From Bradyrhizobium frederickii (GTDB taxonomy: Bacteria; Pseudomonadota; Alphaproteobacteria; Rhizobiales; Xanthobacteraceae), in contig NZ_SPQS01000007.1 of the NCBI RefSeq assembly GCF_004570865.1, positions 186,001 through 250,000 of the forward strand: DNA of 64,000 nt, read 5' to 3'. Positions 46,183 through 56,000 of this stretch are shown in pieces. The stretch's first letter is position 1; every line of letters begins with the position of its first letter. The translations under genes and the position numbers were made by a program. The notes under the pieces were generated by a model. The model had not been told where the DNA came from and searched no databases. It was given only the letters and a program-made list of their open reading frames with translations.

Positions 46183-46418
46183 GCGACTCCAACGGCCGAT
46201 GCCACCGAAGATCGAATCTTCAGTTCGGAGCTGGACGGCTTCGAGCGCCCGCCTTCTGACCGATCGTCGATCTTACACCGGTCGCCTTCTGTCTTGCTAA
46301 GCTCCAGCTTAGCCCACCAAGCAATCAGACAGTTCTGCTCCACTTCGGGGCAATGGACTGTCGATGCTCTCCCTGCGATGGTCGTTGCGAACCCCAATCT
46401 CATAGGCGGGCTTAGGCT

Positions 46419-46589
46419 ATGGTGGTCTGGCTGGCGACTTGGTGCGACGTCTGTGCCTCGCTGATGCTCGCTTGCATCGGCGCGATCGTGGCGATCGCGC
46501 TGATAGGCTTCAGCCTGTTCCTCATCATTGCGGCCTTCCTGATAGCGCGCTGCGAATCCTACAAGAAGGCCACTACCCGTCTCGGATGA
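46419..46589 (+). CDS. small membrane protein, 56 aa
   Basis: ATG is followed by a long hydrophobic stretch (LMLACIGAIVAIALIGFSLFLIIAAFLIA, about 30 residues, possibly two short helices) and a charged C-terminus (RCESYKKATTRLG). Two to three cysteines lie near the N-terminus. The SD is weak. It is in the same direction as the next gene (19 bases later), so the two may be co-expressed. Function unknown. Confidence 0.5.
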   Translation: MVVWLATWCDVCASLMLACIGAIVAIALIGFSLFLIIAAFLIARCESYKKATTRLG

Positions 46590-46608
46590 TGAACTGCAAG
46601 GAGCAGCC

Positions 46609-46887
46609 GTGATACTCAAATCCAGATTTGCCTACCTCATCGCGTTATGTGCGCTCTCCTTCACGACTGCATTCGCGCAAGACAATCGTGGCACGGCTGA
46701 ACAGCAGGCTGCGTGTGCGCCGGACGCATTCCGTCTCTGCAGCAGCTACATCCCGGATCCGACTGATGTCGCGACCTGCCTGAGGCAGCGGCGCTCAGAG
46801 CTAAGCGTGCCGTGCAGGTCGGTTTTTGATCAGGCTGACCGTATGGCCGGTCCCGCAAAATCGAGACGATCCAGCCGAGAATACTGA
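46609..46887 (+). CDS. secreted cysteine-rich protein, 92 aa
   Basis: A GTG start with AAGGAG eight bases upstream. Signal peptide residues 1-24 (FAYLIALCALSFTTAFA). The mature domain has four spaced cysteines (ACAPDAFRLC, ATCLRQ, VPCRSVF) in the pattern of a small family frequent in Bradyrhizobium, with a basic end. Probably periplasmic with two disulfides; role unknown. Confidence 0.7.
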   Translation: MILKSRFAYLIALCALSFTTAFAQDNRGTAEQQAACAPDAFRLCSSYIPDPTDVATCLRQRRSELSVPCRSVFDQADRMAGPAKSRRSSREY

Positions 46888-47048
46888 GCGGCTCCGGGGC
46901 GGGACACGGATCCGCGAACGACGGCACTCTCTGCAATCGCGAAGACGAGCTCCGACTCGGTTCAACGTCCCTAAGAACGGCATCTCCGGCCAAGGGGAGC
47001 ACCTACGCCAGCCAAGCGTCGAAGCATCCAACGATTCGGGAGGTCGAT

Positions 47049-47279
47049 TTGAGAGTCAAGCTCTGTGCTCGTTGTCCCTACTCACCGCGAGACCTGACGG
47101 ATCATTATGACGCAAGCTCGGTGCGCCACCTTTGCCTGAAGTGCGACGGCAAGGGAGCGCCAGTTGAACCAACCCAGCTGAAGGTCAATGGAGCGACCGC
47201 ATGCGCAGCAGCGAAGGACGGCTTGAGTGTCAAGCCGCAGCCAAGACGTGTGCCGGCAGTGGCGGACCATTTGACATGA
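47049..47279 (+). CDS. small putative zinc-ribbon protein
   Basis: A TTG-initiated 76-codon frame whose first 35 residues hold two CxxC-like pairs: LCARCPYSPRDL and HLCLKCDGKG, with His residues between them. I recall short Bradyrhizobium proteins starting with LCARCPYxPxDL. The second half is less convincing and the true end may be elsewhere. Could bind one zinc; no function known. Confidence 0.45.
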   Translation: MRVKLCARCPYSPRDLTDHYDASSVRHLCLKCDGKGAPVEPTQLKVNGATACAAAKDGLSVKPQPRRVPAVADHLT

Positions 47280-47666
47280 TGCGACACCTCTTCTGCCGGG
47301 CGGCCAAGACGGTCTCTTGCCGTGCGTTGGGGAGCGCGGCAGCCGCCTGAAAGGCAGCCCAGCGTCGCAGCAGATCGCAATGGAAAGCTCATCATATCGG
47401 CTGCCGTCGCGCACTGGAGCCTGATGACACAGATGTGGACGTTATCACAATCACTGACCGGGCGTTTCTGTCGGCCCACGAGTTGATGACCTTGAAAGGA
47501 GGTGACAGCTAGCAAGCCGATCGAAACCGCGTGGCGGTCGCGCTCACCGCAGCCTATAAGTACCGTAACGGTCCCCGGGAGCTACAGGGCTGCAAGAGCT
47601 GCGGCCGCCACCGAGGCCAGCGTTGCAAACGTTACATGGCAAGGCGATCCGATCCTGGTGCCACCT
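47280..47666. other. intergenic region before the sugar ABC permease end
   Basis: About 390 bases with no firm gene. A forward frame ending at TAG near 47512 (ITDRAFLSAHELMTLKGGDS at its end) looks coding-like for about 35 codons but lacks a start and may be a remnant. An AAAGGAGGTGAC at about 47494 resembles an SD with no clear gene after it. Confidence 0.35.
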
Positions 47667-48686
47667 TCATCGGTAGCGCGCCTGATTCCACCGATGGCCG
47701 ATCAGGGACAGTATGATGATGACGCCATCGAAGAACTGGACATAGAAGCCGGAGAGCCCTGCACCAATCACTCCGGTCTGGATGAAAGACACGGTCAGAG
47801 CACCGATCGCACCGCCGACGACCGTTCCAACTCCGCCCCAGGTAGGCGTGCCGCCCACGAAAACCGAGGCGAGCACCGGCAGGAAATAGCCTTCTCCCGC
47901 GGTCGGCCACCAGGTGAAGTTGATCAGGGTCGAAACAATGCCCGCGAGCGCCGCCCCTAGTCCCACGAAAATGAAGGTCTTGACCCTGACCCAATTGACG
48001 TCGATTCCCATTTGGCGAGCGCTGTCCGGATTGTCTCCGACGATCTTTACCTGAACCCCGAAGCGGTGCCGATTGAACAGCAGCGCGGCGAAGATCACGA
48101 AGGCAAGCGCCCAGAGCGACTGCGCCGGCACGCCCAGCACCGGGCTGGCAAACACGGTCCTCAGCGAACTTTCGCGCAGCGACGTCAACGCGATCGGCAT
48201 CCCTTCGTTGGCGATCTGGATCACACCGCGGAGCACGAAGTTCATGCCGAGGGTCGCCACCAGCGAGGACAGGTTGAAGTAAACGACGACCGACCCGACG
48301 ACGAGTCCGAGGAACATGCCGGTGAAAATGGCAGCCAAGGCGCCGAGGTAAGGCGAAAAGCCGGCGTGGACGACGACCGCAAAGATCCAGGCGGCAAAGC
48401 CCATGGTCGCCGGAAAGGAAAGATCGATCTCGCCGACAGTGACGACGAATACCAGCGGCACGACGAGGAAAAGCGCGACGGGAAGTGTCGTCAGGACCGA
48501 ACGGTAGATGTTCCATTCGGAGAACACGCGCGGGTTCGCAGCCAAGAAAACAGCCATCATGACACCGAAGACCGCAAGTGCTCCGAGCGGCGCGCGGTTG
48601 GCTTCGACGAAACCACGTATCGCGCGGCCGATCGCGGCCCCTGTCTGCCTCGTCGCACTTGCTTCCGGACGTACGAGTTCGCTCAC
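47667..48686 (-). CDS. CUT2-family sugar ABC transporter permease
   Basis: A 339-residue RbsC/FrcC-like permease with 8-10 hydrophobic helices. Family motifs are visible: FVVTVGEIDLSFPATMGFAAW, LVATLGMNFVLRGVIQIANEG and PTWGGVGTVVGGAIGALTVSFIQTG. It forms the transmembrane channel of a pentose/hexose importer. Its start overlaps the ATPase stop by four bases (ATGA). Last gene of the apparent operon. Confidence 0.9.
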   Translation of the reverse strand: MSELVRPEASATRQTGAAIGRAIRGFVEANRAPLGALAVFGVMMAVFLAANPRVFSEWNIYRSVLTTLPVALFLVVPLVFVVTVGEIDLSFPATMGFAAWIFAVVVHAGFSPYLGALAAIFTGMFLGLVVGSVVVYFNLSSLVATLGMNFVLRGVIQIANEGMPIALTSLRESSLRTVFASPVLGVPAQSLWALAFVIFAALLFNRHRFGVQVKIVGDNPDSARQMGIDVNWVRVKTFIFVGLGAALAGIVSTLINFTWWPTAGEGYFLPVLASVFVGGTPTWGGVGTVVGGAIGALTVSFIQTGVIGAGLSGFYVQFFDGVIIILSLIGHRWNQARYR

Positions 48687-49474
48687 TGGCTTTGCTCGGC
48701 GTGGGCGAACGATGGAACCAACCCTCTTGGCGGGCGCGCCAATTCCTCCATCAGGGTTATGAGCGCTTCTGCAGACGGCAGGTCGGCGCGTGAGGCCTCC
48801 AACGCCACTTGGCCGCGATCAAGGACGATGAACCGGTCGGCGACATCATAGACATGGTGGATGTTGTGACCGATGAACAGGACCGAGCGACCACTTGCCT
48901 TCACCTGGCGCACGAAGCGGAACACCTTGTCCGTCTCGATGAGCGAGAGCGCCGCCGTCGGTTCGTCAAGAATGATCAATTCGGCTTCGTTGTAGATGGC
49001 GCGGGCAATTGCAACGCCCTGCCGCTCTCCACCAGAGAGCTGTCCTACGATCGAGCGGGGCGAAAGCAGCTTGGAGGTGAAGCCGATTTCCTGCATCAAA
49101 CGCTCGGCTTCCCGCATCTCTCTCCCGAGCTTCAACCAACCGAAGCGGCCTGCAAGTTCGCGACCCATGAATATGTTGCGGACGACAGACTGCTGCATCG
49201 CGAGTGCGCGATCCTGAAACACGGTTTCAATACCGGCGTTGCGCGACCGTGCTGCGTTCCAGCCGGTGACCGGCCCTCCGCGAACCAAGATTTCTCCTGA
49301 CGTCGGTTGCACGACTCCAGCAAGGATCTTGATCAGGGTCGATTTCCCGGCCCCGTTATCACCGATCAGCCCCACGACCTCACCGGTCTCGATGCCGAGA
49401 CTGATGCCGCTCAGGGCGCAGATCCGTCCGAAGAGCTTGCTGATGTTGCACAGTTCGACAATTCGTTCCGCCAT
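48683..49474 (-). CDS. CUT2-family sugar ABC transporter ATPase, single domain
   Basis: A 263-residue ATPase with Walker A GDNGAGKSTLIK, signature LSGGERQGVAIARA, Walker B LIILDEPTAALS and the switch His in FIGHNIHH. Unlike RbsA it has a single ATPase domain, as in the rhizobial fructose importer FrcA. It works with the permease and binding protein on either side. Confidence 0.92.
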   Translation of the reverse strand: MAERIVELCNISKLFGRICALSGISLGIETGEVVGLIGDNGAGKSTLIKILAGVVQPTSGEILVRGGPVTGWNAARSRNAGIETVFQDRALAMQQSVVRNIFMGRELAGRFGWLKLGREMREAERLMQEIGFTSKLLSPRSIVGQLSGGERQGVAIARAIYNEAELIILDEPTAALSLIETDKVFRFVRQVKASGRSVLFIGHNIHHVYDVADRFIVLDRGQVALEASRADLPSAEALITLMEELARPPRGLVPSFAHAEQSQ

Positions 49475-49535
49475 GCCTTTTCCCGCCGGACATGAAGCTC
49501 AGCCGCCCGCAAGAGACGGGCGCTGTTCACATGAT

Positions 49536-50549
49536 CTATCGCACACCTTCGGTGGCGAGCTTGGCAATGTCCTTGTAATTGTCGGGTGTTACGAAGCCGG
49601 CGCCGGTATCCAAGCTGATCGGCGTGAAACGATAGACGATCTGCTGACACAGCCCGAGGATGGGCAGATAGCCCTGCATGAAGGGCTGCTGATCCGCGGC
49701 AAGCTGAACCCAGCCCCCCTTGAACCCTTCCACCACCTGCGGACTCGTATCCACGCCGAAATTGAAGATCTCGCCCGGCTTCTTGCCGGCCGCCAGCATG
49801 AACGCGGGTACGTTCCCGAGCATTTGGCCGCCACCGTAGCCAACCGCCTTGACCTCGGGATACCTCGCAAGAGCGGCGGTGATTACCGGCAAAGCCAGGT
49901 TCGGATCCGCCGCCCATCCCGGCTGCGAGTTGATCTTGATGACCTTGACGCCCGCCTCCTCCATTGCCGCCACCGTTCCGCGCTCCCGCGCGCCGCGGTT
50001 CTCGTTTTCGAATGGACCTTGCATGAAGGCCACGTCACCGGGCTTCAGGCCGGCGCGCTTGACCACTTCGACCCCGAGCGCGCGGCCAAGTTGCGCGACC
50101 TGGGGCCCGACATAACCGCCACCGAACTTTGCCATCACCTTGGGCACGGGTACGTTCTGATACATCATCTTGATTCCACCGGCGGCGGCCTCATCGGCGA
50201 GCGGCATCAGAGCGGCGTCGCCAGGGTGCCCCATCATGGCAATGCCGTCGGGCTTGACCGCGATCGCCTCACGAAGCTGCTGGGTCATCCTTTCAACGTC
50301 CCAGCCGGAGAATATGTAGTCCACCGTCGGCCCCAGGTCGCGTTCGGCCTGCCTGGCTCCGTTGTACACGATGGTACCGAAAGAATCGCCCTCCGCTCCG
50401 CCGACGAAAAACCGGAGGTGCACGCCCTTGCACCACTTGTCACGTGGTTCGGCCTGCGCAGACAAGCTCGACGCGAGCAACGCAACCGCACTCGCAGCAA
50501 GCAACAGCGCCGTGAATGCCGCAGTTCGACCATTCTGTCCGGCTTTCAT
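49536..50549 (-). CDS. sugar ABC transporter periplasmic binding protein
   Basis: A 337-residue type I periplasmic binding protein. Signal peptide residues 1-33 (ALLLAASAVALLASSLSAQA). The mature domain shows the ribose/fructose-binder pattern: VHLRFFVGGAEGDSFGTIVYNGARQAERDLG, AVKPDGIAMMGHPGD and LARYPEVKAVGYGGG. The bound sugar cannot be read. It is 34 bases downstream of the membrane kinase gene and 61 upstream of the ATPase, in one direction. Confidence 0.9.
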   Translation of the reverse strand: MKAGQNGRTAAFTALLLAASAVALLASSLSAQAEPRDKWCKGVHLRFFVGGAEGDSFGTIVYNGARQAERDLGPTVDYIFSGWDVERMTQQLREAIAVKPDGIAMMGHPGDAALMPLADEAAAGGIKMMYQNVPVPKVMAKFGGGYVGPQVAQLGRALGVEVVKRAGLKPGDVAFMQGPFENENRGARERGTVAAMEEAGVKVIKINSQPGWAADPNLALPVITAALARYPEVKAVGYGGGQMLGNVPAFMLAAGKKPGEIFNFGVDTSPQVVEGFKGGWVQLAADQQPFMQGYLPILGLCQQIVYRFTPISLDTGAGFVTPDNYKDIAKLATEGVR

Positions 50550-50583
50550 CCTGCATCTCCCTTAGACCAAACTTTGCATTCTG

Positions 50584-52911
50584 TTACTTAAAGGCCATTT
50601 GATCGGCGTCCTCAAACACACGACGTTCGCCTGTGGCACGAGGTGTCGAACTCACGTCCTCCGGCATTTCTTCGGTTGCCGGAAGCGTGAACAGGAACAC
50701 CGCGCCGCGAGGTTGGCCGGCCTCCGTCCACAGACGACCGCCATGAGCATCGATGATGGACCGGCAGATCGACAATCCCATACCGATCCCGCCCCTCCTC
50801 GTCGTGTAGAAGGGCTCGAAAATCTTCGCAGCATGCTCGGGTTCGATTCCCGGCCCTGAATCGCCTACCCGGACCAGCGTACCGCCGGTCTCGCTGAACT
50901 CCGTGTTGATGGTCAGCTCCCGGCCCCCCTGGTTCACCGAGGTCATTGCTTCCACCGCGTTCAGAATGAGGTTCAGGGTGACCTGCTGCAACTGAACGCG
51001 ATCCCCACGAACGAAGGCCTTGTGCTCCGTAAAGCGGGTGCGCACCGAAATCGAGCTTTTCTCAATCGTGTTTCGCACCAATGCAATCACCTCGTCAACG
51101 GCCTGGTTGACGTCGAATATCTCACGTCGCGGCGGCGCCCTTCTGATGTGGTCGCGTACGCGTCCAATGATGTCCTTGGCACGATCCGCATCCCTCACAA
51201 CGCACGCTAGCGCTTCCCTGATCTGGTCCGTCTTTTGCGGGTTCGACTCCAGAATGCGCATTCCCGCACGGGCGTTGTTGCGCGCGGTCGCGATCGGATG
51301 CAGGATCTCGTGAGCCAGCGAGGCCGTCAGTTCTCCCATGATGGTGAGCCGATGCATGTGCGCCAGATCCGATTCCAGCTGGCGCAACCTTTCAGCCTGC
51401 TCTTGCGCGAGCCTTCGTTCAGTCACATCGACATGTGTCGCGATCACCTCGACGATCGCTCCTTCCGCAGAGAACAGGGGATGCGAGTTGGTTTCGATGT
51501 GCTTGATCGTCCCATCAAGGCCAACGATCCTGAACTCCAACGGCTGACTTCTCCTCTCGCGGAGGTCTCGCCGGATCTGTTCACGCACCCGCTCGCGATC
51601 ATCGGGATGGACACGTTGCAGAACCGTTCTGCCATCCGGCAATCCCTGCAAGGGATCAAGCTCCCAGAGCCGGTAACACTCTTCCGACCAGTAAAGATTG
51701 CCGTTCGCATCGAACACGGAGGTCCCGGTATGGCTCAGCCGTTGCGCTTCGGCGAGATAAGCAGCGCTGCGCGTCAGCGCTTGTTCCGCCTTCTTACGCT
51801 CGGTGATGTCTCGCACCACGCACAGGAATCGACGTCCCTCTTGTTCGAAATGGCCGACGCGAACCTCCACCGGGAAGGAGCTGCCGTCCTTGCGCCTATG
51901 AACCGTCTCGAAAGTGACGCGCTCCTGGATGAGTATGGTCTGCTTCAGCTTTTTGATCGCGGCCTCGTCAAGTCCAACATCGAAGTCACGTCGATGCTTG
52001 CCGATCAGCTCTGTTCTGTCGTAGCCCAAGGTCTCGCAGGCACGCTGATTGACGTCGACAACGATGGAATGATCGTTGAGGAGGAAGAATGCATCCGTCG
52101 CATGATCGACGAAGGTGCGAAAGCGCGTTTCGCTGGCGCGGAGCTCGACCTCCGCTTGTCTCAGCTCGGTGATGTCATGAAGAACCCCGAACTGCCGTAG
52201 CGGCCGTCCGCGTCCGTCCCAGACGACATCACCCTGACTGCGAACTATTCGCTGCGTCCCGTCCGGACGTACAACCCTGTACTCCACATCATAGCGAGGT
52301 CCGCCGGGACGCAACGCCGCGGCGGCAGCAGCGGCGGTTTTCTCCCGATCATCCGGGTGGATGAGGTCCAGCCAGCGACGATGCCAATCCGGCAGTTGGA
52401 CCGGTTGCACGCCAAATATCCTGGAAACCTCATCGGAAAGAGACACACGATGGCTGGTGAAATTCCGCTCCCACCAGCCGAAATGGGCGATCCGCTCGGC
52501 CCTGTCCCATTTGGATTGATTCTCGTGGACCTTGTCTCCTGCTCGTTTGAGCTTGGTGGTCAGCGCGGTGACGACCAACGACGTGGTCAGGAAGGTCGCG
52601 ATCCTCAGCAAATCCTCGGAGAACTCGATTCGCCACTGCCCAATAGGAGGCGCAAAGAAGTAGTCCAGACAGCCAGCGGCCACAATCGACAGAAGCACCG
52701 AGACCGCAAAGCTGCCCAATAGTGAAACCAGCGCGAGGACAATCACGTAGAAGAAGCCTGTTCTCCCGAGCCCAAAGCCCAGTTGACCAGCGATGTACGT
52801 GCTCAGCGCCAGCCCGGCGAGCCCAAGCAGGAGCTGGGCGCCTACGACCTGCAGTCGGCGAGCCCGGTTTTGCCCGGTTTCACCGTGCAGCAGGTTCCGA
52901 ATGGCGCTCAC
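50584..52911 (-). CDS. membrane PAS sensor histidine kinase with KdpD-like N-terminus
   Basis: A 775-residue kinase. Residues 20-120 contain about four helices of the DUF4118/KdpD type (FYVIVLALVSLLGSFAVSV, CLDYFFAPPIGQW). Three PAS/PAC units follow (about 130-250, 250-370, 375-500). The H-box is GELTASLAHEILHPIATARN with phospho-His near residue 530, and the HATPase has LNLILNAVEAM, DSGPGIEPEH and GIGMGLSICRSI. The His-Glu-Ile-Leu-His-Pro core differs from the common HEINQP of FixL-like kinases. The catalytic 220 residues are nearly the same as in the giant kinase upstream. It sits 124 bases after that gene and 34 before the sugar-binding protein. Confidence 0.9.
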   Translation of the reverse strand: MSAIRNLLHGETGQNRARRLQVVGAQLLLGLAGLALSTYIAGQLGFGLGRTGFFYVIVLALVSLLGSFAVSVLLSIVAAGCLDYFFAPPIGQWRIEFSEDLLRIATFLTTSLVVTALTTKLKRAGDKVHENQSKWDRAERIAHFGWWERNFTSHRVSLSDEVSRIFGVQPVQLPDWHRRWLDLIHPDDREKTAAAAAAALRPGGPRYDVEYRVVRPDGTQRIVRSQGDVVWDGRGRPLRQFGVLHDITELRQAEVELRASETRFRTFVDHATDAFFLLNDHSIVVDVNQRACETLGYDRTELIGKHRRDFDVGLDEAAIKKLKQTILIQERVTFETVHRRKDGSSFPVEVRVGHFEQEGRRFLCVVRDITERKKAEQALTRSAAYLAEAQRLSHTGTSVFDANGNLYWSEECYRLWELDPLQGLPDGRTVLQRVHPDDRERVREQIRRDLRERRSQPLEFRIVGLDGTIKHIETNSHPLFSAEGAIVEVIATHVDVTERRLAQEQAERLRQLESDLAHMHRLTIMGELTASLAHEILHPIATARNNARAGMRILESNPQKTDQIREALACVVRDADRAKDIIGRVRDHIRRAPPRREIFDVNQAVDEVIALVRNTIEKSSISVRTRFTEHKAFVRGDRVQLQQVTLNLILNAVEAMTSVNQGGRELTINTEFSETGGTLVRVGDSGPGIEPEHAAKIFEPFYTTRRGGIGMGLSICRSIIDAHGGRLWTEAGQPRGAVFLFTLPATEEMPEDVSSTPRATGERRVFEDADQMAFK

Positions 52912-53035
52912 GAGAGGTCTCCTCTCAGCATGGCATTGTCACGTCGACCCGGCTCATCAGATCGATGGAGACCATAATGAGTTCGGGCCGCGCGTTGGCC
53001 TGGCTCATCGATCACGTTGAGCGGGCGACAACGCG

Positions 53036-56000
53036 TCATGGATTCTCCAGCCCGGATGGCAGGTTGAACCGGAATACCGCACCTCGGTCCCGGCCTGGCT
53101 CCACCCACAAGTGGCCTCCATGAGCCGCGATGATGGATTGGCAAATCGACAGCCCCATCCCCATTCCGCTCGCCTTTGTGGTGTGGAATGGCTTGAAGAC
53201 CAGGTCGAGATGCGCCGGATCGATTCCCGGACCGGAATCGCTCACCGTCACCAACACGCCGTTTGCATCCCCAGATTCAGTGCTGACCGACAGCTCACGC
53301 CGTCCATCCTCGACCGAGCTCATGGCCTCCACGGCGTTGAGGACCAGGTTCAGCACCACCTGCTGCAACTGAACACGATCGCCTCGAACCGAGATCAGAC
53401 CCTTCTTCAAGCGAGTGTAGACCGCCACCTTTCCTCTGTTGATCGCGTGGCGCACCATCACGATTACCTCGTCTATGGCCTCGTTAATGTCGAAGAGGTC
53501 ACTCCTGGGCGGCGTCTTCTTGATGTGATCTCGGATGCGACCGACGATGTCCTTGGCTCGATCCGCATCCCTGACGATGCAGGCAAGCGCTTCCGTCACT
53601 TCGCCCAGATTCGGCGGGCTCATCTCCAGGAAGCGCATTCCCGCACGGGCGTTGTTGCGCGCCGTGGCTATCGGATGAAGGATCTCGTGGGCGAGCGAGG
53701 CCGTCAACTCTCCCATCACCCCCAGTCGATTGAGATGCGCGAGATCCGCTTCCAGTTCGCGCAGCCGTTCTCGCTCGCCTTCCGCCCGCTTGCGCTCCGT
53801 CACATCGATCGTGGTGCCAACGACCTCGAGAAACTCTCCGGCGGCGGAGTATGAGGGACGGCCTATAGAGCGAAGATGCTTGGTGCCTCCATCCGGGAGA
53901 ACGATTCTGTACTCGATGGAATAATCCCGCTTCCGTCGCAACGCGTCCTGGAGTTCCCGCTCGACCCTGCTGCGATCATCTGAATGGATCCGTTCCCACC
54001 AGATCTCGCGGCTTGGAATGCCCTTGCTCGGATCGAAACCCCAGATTCGGAACAGTCCGTCCGACCAATAGAGCGACTGCTTTTCATTGAAAGCGAACGC
54101 GCCACTGGTGCTCAGCCTCTGCGCTTCGGCGAGATAGGATTCACTGCGGCGGAGCGCCTCTTCCGCCCGCTTCTGCTCGGTGATATGACGCCCCACGCCC
54201 CGATAGCCGGTAAAGCGACCCGTTTCGTCGAATATCGGCAGTCCAGAGACGGAGACGTAACGCTTGCTACCGTCAGGTGCAGGTCGCGCGAGTTCGAAGT
54301 CGCGGAACGGCAAGTGGCTGTCAAGCGTCTCACGGTGCTTGCGCCAGGCGTCCTCATCCGGTTCAAGGTATGGGACCTCCCAGCGCGTCTTGCCGATCTC
54401 GGAGCCCGGAGCGGGCGCATCGGCCAAGCCATCGGCAAACTCCTGCCGCACAAAGCGATGCTGCGCGTCGCTCTCCCAGTAGACGTCGAACGAGAACTGG
54501 ACCAAGGTCCGAAACCGTTCCTCGCTCACACGCAACTCGCGCTCCTTCGCCTTGCGCTCGGTCAGGTCCAGCACGAAAGCGACGCCTTCGGTTCTTGTTT
54601 CATCGAAACAAGCGCCGCCCATCAGCACCGGCACGCGAGACCCGTCCTTGCGAAGATATTCATTCTCGAATGGCTGCGAGACACCTAATTCGCGCAGTTC
54701 AGCCAAGGTCCGCAGATCTCTCTCCAGCCACTGATCTGCGGTCAGGCAGGTCCGTGGCATACGGCCCGCGACGAAATCGTCCCGATCGTATCCAAGCATC
54801 CGGAGGAATGCATCGTTGACCTCCACGAGACAGCTTTGGTCGTCCTGCGCATCGGCTGGTGCAATACGCCAGGTGAAGATGCCGATGATATTCGCATCAA
54901 CGAGACGCCGGATCTTCGCCTCTCGCTGCTCGAGATCGCGATATAGAAGCGCATTCTCCACTGTGATGGCCGCCTGAGAGGCCAACAGCTTCAGAACAGC
55001 GGTGTGTCGCGGTGAAAAGACCTTTGGAGCCAGATTGTTCTCGAGATACAGCACGCCCGTGATGTTGGTTCTGTTAAGCAGCGGAACGCACAACACAGAT
55101 CGTATCCGGGCTTGCCTGATGTACGGGTCCGAGGAGAACAACGTCTGGCTCTGCGCATCGTCCAGAACGACAATCTCCGAAGTCCGCAGAACATGATGGA
55201 GGACGGACAACGGGAGCATGGACGCACTTACCGGCTGGTCGCACCGTTCGACGATGATCGAATCGCCGACGGTCCTGGCGGATGCGTTGATCCGGGGCCC
55301 ATCCCTTTGCGTAAAGATGAGCAGGCCCTGCCTGGCGCCGGCTTGCTCGACGGACGTTCGCAACAGCAAATCGACCAGCCGTTCCAGGTTCATTTCCCCA
55401 GAAACGGCCTGCGATACCTTCATGATGGTCGCCAGATCGAGCTGCTCGACTCGCGCGCCGATGGTGCTCGTCGGCTGCACCGCCCTTTCTTCATGGCTCA
55501 GCTGATCGTGCAACTCGTCAAGCTGCCGAACCTTACCGTCGGCGCCCCAACGGAGGTAACAAGAGCGGGATTTGCGCAAGTACATCTGTGCAATGTCTGA
55601 AAAACTGCGCTCCGCGAAGAAGCGAGCGGCCAGCTCGCTCGCCAGTGCCTCATCGTGGAGAAGGCCGTTGGCGCGCGCCAATTCTATGGTGCGCGCGAAC
55701 TGAGCTTCGGCATCGAGCACGCGGCCGTCGAGCCGGGCGATTTCGGCGCCGAGCAGCGCGGCGCGCGCGGCAAAGTTCTCCGGACAATGGTCAGCCCATG
55801 CCCTCAGATGGCGCGCGTGAGTCCGCAGGCTGTTTCGGTATCGCCTGCGCTCGGCGGGAGAGGCCGCGGGGTATAGCCCCGCTGTCGCCAGCGCAGCGTA
55901 GAAGTGATAATCGGCCCGCTCGAAGATCGCCGGTGTCAGCCACAGGAGGCGCTCCGCTTCCGCGGCGGCAGCAAGCGCTGATGTATGGTCGCCAGCGAGG

